A DNA stretch of 48,337 bases from Desulfuromonadaceae bacterium (GTDB lineage Bacteria > Desulfobacterota > Desulfuromonadia > Desulfuromonadales > Geopsychrobacteraceae), in the NCBI GenBank assembly GCA_030595055.1, contig JAUVEB010000002.1:1-48337 (forward strand). The letters are read 5' to 3'. The translations under genes were made by a program, and so were the position numbers. Below are positions 42,924 to 48,337 of this stretch, piece after piece (position 1 is the stretch's first letter; every line of letters begins with the position of its first letter). The notes under the pieces were generated by a model. The model was not told the DNA's origin, ran no database searches, and was given only the letters and a program-made list of their open reading frames with translations.

Positions 42924-44483
42924 ATGCACAAAGCCCAAGAAGCACTCGTTAAGAGGATGCTCACCCCGTCATTTTATGACCATCCGGTGACTGAGGTCGA
43001 ACTGGTCGAAACCCATATTTCCTGGATCTTCCTGGCCGGAGATTTTGCTTACAAACTGAAAAAACCGGTCAATTTCGGCTTTCTCGATTTTTCCACTCTG
43101 GAAAAACGTCAGTATTTTTGCCAAGAGGAACTGCGCCTGAACAAGCGCTTCGCCCCGCAACTTTACCTCGAAATCGTCCGGATAGGCGGAGAACCGGACA
43201 GTCCGAAATTGAACGGGGAGCCGGAAATCGACTACGCAGTCAAAATGCGACGTTTCCCGCAACGGAGGCAGCTTGACCGGATGTTGGCTGCCGGAGAACT
43301 GTCTGTCGATCATATCGAAAGGTTTGCGGAAAAAATTGCGCAGATTCACAGACACGCACCGGTTACCGAAACAAACAGCGAATTCGGCTCACCGCAATTG
43401 ATTATCGAGCCGATTTTACAGAATTTTGTGCAAATCCGTCGCTTCTTGCCCGACACCGGCATGGTACAACAGGTTGACATGCTGGAAAGCTGGAGCCGGG
43501 CAGCTCACGCACGGCTGGAGGAAATATTCCTGCAACGTCAGTCTGAAGGGTTCATCCGCGAGTGTCACGGCGATGTTCATCTGGCCAACATGGCCTGGTT
43601 TGACGGAGCCCCGCTGCTTTTCGACTGTATCGAATTCAGCGAGAATCTGCGCTGGATCGATCTGATCAATGACGTCGCCTTTTTGGCAATGGATCTTGAC
43701 GACCGGGGAGAAGCCGCGCTGGGCTGGCGTTTCCTCAATCGCTACCTGCGGGAAACCGGGGATTATCCGGGAACGGTACTGCTCAACTTCTATAAAGTTT
43801 ATCGAGCAATGGTGCGCGCCAAGGTGGCCTGCCTGCGACTCTCGCAAGCGGATCTTGATGAAAAGGAAAAGAGCACGGATCTACATCTGGCCCACAGTTA
43901 TCTCGAACTCGCCAGCGGCTATATCGCGCCACACCCCCCGCGGCTGATCATCTGCCATGGCCTGTCCGGGTCGGGCAAAACCACTTTTGTCAACGAGTTG
44001 GCTCCGCTATGCGGGGCGATCTGCCTCCATTCCGATATCGAACGGAAACGCCTGCACGACCTCGCGGCCACGGCAGCCAGTCATTCACCGGTCGATGGTG
44101 GTATCTACAGTGCCACTGCGACCGAGAGCACCTATCAACGGTTGCTGGAGCTTGCCGAATCACTACTGGGGACAGGGTTCAACACGATTGTCGACGCCAC
44201 TTTCATCAAACGTCAGCCGCGCGAAGCGATGAGCCGACTGGCCGAAAAGCTGAAAATCCCCCTGTACATCCTCGACTTCCCTCTCTCGGCGGAGGAATTG
44301 CAACAGCGCATTACCGAGCGAACCCGGCAGCCGGGACAGATCTCCGAGGCAAACCATGCAGTTTTGGAATTTCAGCTGACCCACGAGGAGCCATTGAGTT
44401 CGGATGAGTTGAAAAATACCGTCAGGGTACTCCCCGGAATGCGTGCAGAAAAAATCACGACACAGTTTACCGATCAGGGGTAA
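42924..44483 (+). CDS. Fused aminoglycoside-phosphotransferase-like kinase and AAA/zeta-like P-loop protein
   Basis: Residues 1 to about 335 of this 519-residue protein resemble a small-molecule kinase fold, with C-H-G-D-V-H-L-A-N as the catalytic loop and F-D-C-I-E-F as the metal-binding strand. Residues about 340-519 are an AAA_33-type domain with the P-loop C-H-G-L-S-G-S-G-K-T-T and V-D-A-T-F. This two-domain protein is widespread and uncharacterised; despite the family name it is not an antibiotic-resistance enzyme by default. The ATG has GGGAG upstream. Confidence 0.85.
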   Translation: MHKAQEALVKRMLTPSFYDHPVTEVELVETHISWIFLAGDFAYKLKKPVNFGFLDFSTLEKRQYFCQEELRLNKRFAPQLYLEIVRIGGEPDSPKLNGEPEIDYAVKMRRFPQRRQLDRMLAAGELSVDHIERFAEKIAQIHRHAPVTETNSEFGSPQLIIEPILQNFVQIRRFLPDTGMVQQVDMLESWSRAAHARLEEIFLQRQSEGFIRECHGDVHLANMAWFDGAPLLFDCIEFSENLRWIDLINDVAFLAMDLDDRGEAALGWRFLNRYLRETGDYPGTVLLNFYKVYRAMVRAKVACLRLSQADLDEKEKSTDLHLAHSYLELASGYIAPHPPRLIICHGLSGSGKTTFVNELAPLCGAICLHSDIERKRLHDLAATAASHSPVDGGIYSATATESTYQRLLELAESLLGTGFNTIVDATFIKRQPREAMSRLAEKLKIPLYILDFPLSAEELQQRITERTRQPGQISEANHAVLEFQLTHEEPLSSDELKNTVRVLPGMRAEKITTQFTDQG

Positions 44484-44486
44484 ACT

Positions 44487-44732
44487 TTAGTTGAGCCGCT
44501 GGGAAAGGTACGCAACAAGGTCCTCCAGCGTGATCAGCTTCTCATAGTCGATTTCCGGGATTTCAACACCCAGATCCTCATTGAGCCAGATCAGAAAACT
44601 GAGAAAGTCGTAGGAGTCGATGTCGAGCTCTTCGCGAAGGTTCTCTCCGGCCGGGAGTTCGTCGAAATCGGCCTCGGGGGCAATCAACTCCAGGCCGTGA
44701 AAGATGTGGGTTCTGATTTCGGCTTCAATCAT
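44487..44732 (-). CDS. Acyl carrier protein encoded with a 2-oxoacid dehydrogenase
   Basis: The 81-residue acidic protein has the four-helix ACP pattern and a phosphopantetheine serine, Ser40, in [10 protein letters not shown]. The canonical sequence is D-S-L-D; here Tyr replaces Leu after the serine. The ATG overlaps the E2 stop (ATGA), so it is translationally coupled to E2. It is not next to fatty-acid synthesis genes. It may carry the acyl group made by the dehydrogenase or activated by the ligase at 47836-48337; this is inference. Confidence 0.85.
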   Translation of the reverse strand: MIEAEIRTHIFHGLELIAPEADFDELPAGENLREELDIDSYDFLSFLIWLNEDLGVEIPEIDYEKLITLEDLVAYLSQRLN

Positions 44733-45850
44733 AGGCTCTCCGGCTCCTGCAGGGCACGCCCCAAGGCATCGAGGAACTGACCGCCCTGATGGCCATCGCC
44801 GGCCCGGTGATCGCCGGCCAGGGTCGCGGTCAACACCGGCCGGACTCCCAGCAGCCCCTGCTCGGCCCAGGGACGTTCGCGAATCCGACCCAGCCCGACC
44901 AGCGCGACTTGCGGCGGGTAAATAACGCCATAAACCGTCTGCACCCCGAGATCACCGAGGCTGGTCACGGTGATGCCGGCATCGGTCATCTCCGAACCGC
45001 GCAGTTTTCCGGTTCTGGTTCGGGTGATCAGGTCGCCAAGATCGGCCATCAACTGATCGAGACTCTTGCGATTGACATCATGCAGGGCCGGGGTGATCAA
45101 TCCGCCTTTGCGCAGGGCGACGGCAAACCCGATGTGGATCTCCCGTTTCAGCTGCAACTGTCCGTCAACCCAGTGACCATTCAATTCCGGTACTTTCTCC
45201 AGGGCTCGGGCCACCGCTTTCAAAGACAGCACCACCGGCAGCAACCGCTGCTTGATCGACCGTTCCCGGTTCTGTTCCGCCAACCAGTTGAGCGCCCGGC
45301 TCATATCGATATCGGTGGCCAGGTAGTAATGGGGGATCTCCCGGTTGGAAAGACTCATCGCCGCGGCAATCGCCTGACGCATTCCGGCCTTGAAATCGTC
45401 CGGCTTTTTCGGTTCGGCGGGTGCAGGAACTGCTTGCTCTTTGACTGTCTCTCCAATGGCATGTTCAATATCAGCCAGGCAGAGGCTCCCCTGAGGACCG
45501 GTTCCTTCGAGACGGTTGAGATCGATATGCCGCTCAGCCGCCAGTTTACGGGCAGCGGGAGACACCCTCAGCCGTTCACCCGGCTCCGAGACCGGCACCG
45601 TAGCGACGGCCATTTTATCGGCAATGGTCGCCAGGACCGTACCGACCGGAACTTTATCCGGGCCGGGTTGCACCAGCAGCCGGTCAACCACGCCAGCGTC
45701 AAAAACCTCAATTTCGAACAATCCTTTTTCAGTTTCCACCTCGGCGATGATGTCGCCATGCTTGACCCGATCCCCCGCTTCGACCCGCCAGGCGACCAGA
45801 ATTCCCTCAGTCATATCAGCGCCCAGGCTGGGCATGATGAAATCAGCCAT
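44729..45850 (-). CDS. Dihydrolipoamide acyltransferase (E2) of a 2-oxoacid/acetoin dehydrogenase
   Basis: This 373-residue E2 has an N-terminal lipoyl domain with the lipoylated Lys42 in [10 protein letters not shown] peripheral-subunit-binding domain follows ([12 protein letters not shown], then G-T-G-P-Q-G-S). The catalytic acyltransferase domain ends D-H-R-A-G-D-G-H, His348 being the catalytic residue. It transfers the acyl group from lipoate to CoA. The start is ATG 45850, overlapping the E1-beta stop by 8 bp. A longer upstream frame lies inside E1-beta and is rejected. Confidence 0.93.
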   Translation of the reverse strand: MADFIMPSLGADMTEGILVAWRVEAGDRVKHGDIIAEVETEKGLFEIEVFDAGVVDRLLVQPGPDKVPVGTVLATIADKMAVATVPVSEPGERLRVSPAARKLAAERHIDLNRLEGTGPQGSLCLADIEHAIGETVKEQAVPAPAEPKKPDDFKAGMRQAIAAAMSLSNREIPHYYLATDIDMSRALNWLAEQNRERSIKQRLLPVVLSLKAVARALEKVPELNGHWVDGQLQLKREIHIGFAVALRKGGLITPALHDVNRKSLDQLMADLGDLITRTRTGKLRGSEMTDAGITVTSLGDLGVQTVYGVIYPPQVALVGLGRIRERPWAEQGLLGVRPVLTATLAGDHRAGDGHQGGQFLDALGRALQEPESL

Positions 45851-46835
45851 GCACCATCCTCCGGGCGGTCTCGACAATGGACACCACCTGCGGCAGGGCA
45901 GCCTCCTCCATATGTTTGGCGTAGGGCATCGGCACTTCGGCACTGCAGATCCGCTCAACCGGGGCATCAAGCTGATAGAAAGCCTGCTCCATTATTCTCG
46001 CGCTGATTTCTGCGGAGATACTACCGCTGCGCCATCCCTCATCGACAATCAGCGCCCGATGGGTTTTCGCCACTGAGGCGAGGAAGCTTTTCTCATCGAG
46101 GGGCCGCAGGGTCCGCAGATCGATCACATCGGTTTCGATTCCCTCTTCCGCCAGAATTGCGGCTGCTTCCAGCGACTTATGCAGACAACTTCCGTAGCTG
46201 ATCAGGCTCAGATCCTTCCCTTCACGGAGTAATTTCGCCTTTCCTATCTCCACCGCACCGGCATCGACGGCCAGTTCACCTTCCATCGGGTAGAGCACCG
46301 CAGGTTCAAAAATCAATACCGGGTCGGGATCGAGCAGGGCACTCCAGAGCATGCCGCGGGCGTCTTCGAGGGTCGCCGGACAGAGTACCTTGATGCCGGG
46401 GATATGGGCATACCAGCCCTCCAGGCTGTGGGAGTGCTGGGCCGCCAGCTGCTTGCCGCCACCGGTGGCCATACGAATCACCAGCGGCACGTTGAACAGG
46501 CCGCCTGACATGTGCAGGTAGGTGGCGGCGTTGTTCATGATCTGATCGAGAGCCAAAAGGCTGAAATTGACCGTCATGATCTCGACAATCGGCCGCATCC
46601 CACCGAGTGCCGCACCGATCCCGGCTCCGGTAAAGGTCGACTCAGACAACGGGGTGTCGCGAATCCGCTCCGGGCCGAACTCTTCGAGCAGGTCCTTGCT
46701 GGCAGCGAAGCAGCCGCCGTAACGGCCGACATCTTCCCCCATCAGGAAAACCCGCTCATCTTTCTGCAACGCCTCGCGCAACCCCTCACGCACCGCGTCC
46801 CGATAAGTCAGTTTGCGCATCTCCTGTTGTCCCAT
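45843..46835 (-). CDS. 2-oxoacid/acetoin dehydrogenase E1 component, beta subunit
   Basis: The 330-residue subunit has the transketolase-type core: [31 protein letters not shown] and H-S-H-S-L-E-G-W. With E1-alpha it forms the TPP-dependent decarboxylase. AcoB and PdhB share these motifs and cannot be told apart here. ATG 46835 overlaps the E1-alpha stop by 1 nt and has a G-rich ribosome site. A longer frame to 46892 lies inside E1-alpha. Confidence 0.93.
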   Translation of the reverse strand: MGQQEMRKLTYRDAVREGLREALQKDERVFLMGEDVGRYGGCFAASKDLLEEFGPERIRDTPLSESTFTGAGIGAALGGMRPIVEIMTVNFSLLALDQIMNNAATYLHMSGGLFNVPLVIRMATGGGKQLAAQHSHSLEGWYAHIPGIKVLCPATLEDARGMLWSALLDPDPVLIFEPAVLYPMEGELAVDAGAVEIGKAKLLREGKDLSLISYGSCLHKSLEAAAILAEEGIETDVIDLRTLRPLDEKSFLASVAKTHRALIVDEGWRSGSISAEISARIMEQAFYQLDAPVERICSAEVPMPYAKHMEEAALPQVVSIVETARRMVHG

Positions 46836-47839
46836 CAGTTCACCCCCGATTCTGAATAGACAAAACGGGTAAGATCCTCGACCGATTCCCATGCACTCTG
46901 TTCGGCAAAATCGACCGCCTCGGCAATTTCTGTCGCGATCTCCGCTTCCAGCTGTTCCAGCGCCGACTCATCAAGCCACCCTCGTTCTTTGAGGCGGTTG
47001 CTCAGGGACAGGATCGGACAGCGTTGCTTCCACCCTTCCACTTCCTGCTTGGAACGATAGAACTCCGGATCAAACATGGAGTGCGGGCGGAACCGGTAGG
47101 TGCGGCATTCCAGGAAAAAAGGGCCACCGGTTTCTCTGACTGTATCGCTCGCCTTCCGAGCCGCTTCGGCGACGGCAATAACATCCATACCGTCGACCGT
47201 TGCCGTCGGCACAGCGTAAGCAGCCGCCTTGCGTGGCAGATCGATGACCGATTCGGAGAGTTGCAGTGCCGTGCCCATGGCATAGAGGTTATTTTCACAA
47301 ACGAACAGAACCGGCAACTGCCAGAGCGCAGCCAGATTCATCGATTCGTGAAATTCCCCCTCGGCGACCGCCCCCTCGCCGAAACAGCAGCAGGTCACAC
47401 GGTTTTTTTTCTGCAACCGATCCGCCAGGGCCAACCCGACGGCAACCGGCAGACCGCCGCCGACGATGGCATTGCCGCCGTAGAGCCGCCGCTCGGCATC
47501 GAACAGGTGCATGGAACCGCCCCGCCCCCGGGAGCAACCGCCAACCTTGCCGTACATTTCCGCCATGATCTCAGCCATGCTCATCCCCCGAACCATGGCG
47601 TGACCGTGCTCACGATAGGTCGCAACCACAGCATCATCGGCAGTGAGAGCTTCAGCTACACCGACCGCCACTGCCTCTTCACCGATATAAAGATGAAGAA
47701 ACCCGCGGATTTTCATGGCACTGTAAAGTTCGGCGGATTTTTCCTCGAAGCGCCGAATGCGTAACATCCGGTGCAGCAAGTGCAGGCTATGCTCCTGGTC
47801 GACCAAAGGTTGACCGGATACGGAACTCGCAATCGTCAT
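46835..47839 (-). CDS. 2-oxoacid/acetoin dehydrogenase E1 component, alpha subunit
   Basis: At 334 residues it binds TPP through [13 protein letters not shown] (variant of the GDG motif) and a later N-N motif in [10 protein letters not shown]. It starts with [11 protein letters not shown]. The stretch [11 protein letters not shown] with R-G-R-G-G-S-M-H resembles pyruvate as well as acetoin dehydrogenases. Phosphorylation-site loops typical of mitochondrial forms are not expected. It overlaps the ligase gene before it (ATGA) and E1-beta after it. Confidence 0.93.
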   Translation of the reverse strand: MTIASSVSGQPLVDQEHSLHLLHRMLRIRRFEEKSAELYSAMKIRGFLHLYIGEEAVAVGVAEALTADDAVVATYREHGHAMVRGMSMAEIMAEMYGKVGGCSRGRGGSMHLFDAERRLYGGNAIVGGGLPVAVGLALADRLQKKNRVTCCCFGEGAVAEGEFHESMNLAALWQLPVLFVCENNLYAMGTALQLSESVIDLPRKAAAYAVPTATVDGMDVIAVAEAARKASDTVRETGGPFFLECRTYRFRPHSMFDPEFYRSKQEVEGWKQRCPILSLSNRLKERGWLDESALEQLEAEIATEIAEAVDFAEQSAWESVEDLTRFVYSESGVN

Positions 47840-48337
47840 TTGCTCTCCTCCAGCGTTGAGGTATCTCCCTCGGGAAGTCCCAGTTCCCGAGCTTTGAGCA
47901 GTCGCCGCATGATCTTGCCACTGCGGGTTTTCGGCAGATTGTCGGTAAAGGCAATCTCCTTGGGGGCGACGGCCGAACCGAGTTTTTTTCGGGCAAAGCC
48001 GAGCAGTTCCAGCCTTAACCCCTCGCTCGCTTCAAATCCCGGTTTCAGGGCAACGAACGCTTTCACCAGTTCGCCGATCATCGGTTCCGGTTTGCCGATC
48101 ACCCCGACTTCAGCGACCGCCGGATGCTCCATCAGGGCGCTTTCCACTTCAAACGGCCCGACCATATGCCCGGAGGTTTTGATGATGTCATCGGCGCGCC
48201 CGATAAACCAGAAATAGCCGTCGGCATCCCGTTGAGCCAGATCCCCGGTGATATACCAGTCGCCGACAAAGCAGTTGCGGTAGCGCTCGTCATCATGCAG
48301 ATAACCGCGAAACATCGACGGCCAACCGACCCGCAGA
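47836..48337 (-). CDS. AMP-forming acyl-CoA synthetase, C-terminal part (continues beyond the window)
   Basis: The 5' part lies outside the window. The visible 166 residues show [26 protein letters not shown], the hinge region, and [11 protein letters not shown], with the catalytic lysine that protein acetylases often modify in acetyl-CoA synthetase. The sequence fits acetyl/propionyl-CoA synthetase or a medium-chain ligase. It is the first visible gene of a ligase-E1-E2-ACP operon in which every junction overlaps. Confidence 0.9.
   Translation of the reverse strand, partial: LRVGWPSMFRGYLHDDERYRNCFVGDWYITGDLAQRDADGYFWFIGRADDIIKTSGHMVGPFEVESALMEHPAVAEVGVIGKPEPMIGELVKAFVALKPGFEASEGLRLELLGFARKKLGSAVAPKEIAFTDNLPKTRSGKIMRRLLKARELGLPEGDTSTLEESK

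Noticed and set aside
42924-44483. An aminoglycoside-resistance gene
   Set aside because: The kinase-like domain is fused to an AAA_33 domain as in a widespread uncharacterised family; nothing indicates drug resistance.

Overview
The window reads as a chromosomal segment of a Gram-negative anaerobe, most likely a Desulfuromonadales/Geobacterales-type deltaproteobacterium. This is an inference from gene content: a hemA-hemC-cobA/hemD-hemB operon with a CcsA-type cytochrome c assembly protein, a ferredoxin-dependent 2-oxoacid oxidoreductase, many two-component regulators, an HDOD protein and a PP2C-type regulator. No marker gene fixes the species. Coding density is high and most genes are housekeeping or metabolic; accessory DNA sits in a few islands.

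Layout. 1-3160: a probable RAYT transposase remnant, a FmdE-like gene with a possible early stop, a dispersed repeat, and a hipBA toxin-antitoxin pair. 3182-10142 (minus): one operon for tetrapyrroles, in transcription order SIS-domain protein, precorrin-2 dehydrogenase, ccsA, hemA, hemC, cobA-hemD fusion, hemB. 10190-10412: second copy of the dispersed repeat. 10551-18152: trxA, then minus-strand genes for a DUF4124-like protein, dtd, nfo, a HAD nucleotidase, dapF, a zinc-ribbon/RDD membrane protein, rsmE and prmA. 18558-22060: an OmpR/histidine-kinase pair whose kinase gene is cut at its 3' end by an IS630-family element, itself lodged at the edge of a palindromic repeat. 22363-25439: a NarX/NarL-type pair and a FadR-type regulator with a candidate operator. 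25529-28159: MazG-like, SprT-like, rhomboid and macro-domain genes.

28166-33671 (minus): threonine aldolase, HDOD, P-loop/DRTGG protein, then TPR protein, YbaK-like and nitroreductase genes. 34063-39054 (plus): a compact operon of a cupin-XRE regulator, an AMP-forming acyl-CoA ligase fused to a two-cluster ferredoxin domain, and a 2-oxoacid:ferredoxin oxidoreductase whose TPP and gamma subunits are fused. Together these supply all four classical subunits of such an enzyme with a ligase attached, which is the most interesting metabolic unit here. 39590-44483: CoA-binding protein, PP2C-type regulator, a nuoN 3' fragment, rnhA, tRNA-Glu and a kinase-like/AAA fusion. 44487-48337 (minus): a second translationally coupled operon of an AMP-ligase (cut by the window end), 2-oxoacid/acetoin dehydrogenase E1-alpha, E1-beta and E2, and an acyl carrier protein.

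The strongest unexplained signals outside genes are three families of non-coding repeats. One is an element with terminal inverted repeats found just upstream of two unrelated genes in the same orientation (30463-30580 and 33865-34023). The second is a CCCGTGCGG-ended palindromic element (about 21897-22060) with a solo arm at 27431-27490. The third is a roughly 200-bp repeat at 1249-1436 and 10190-10412.
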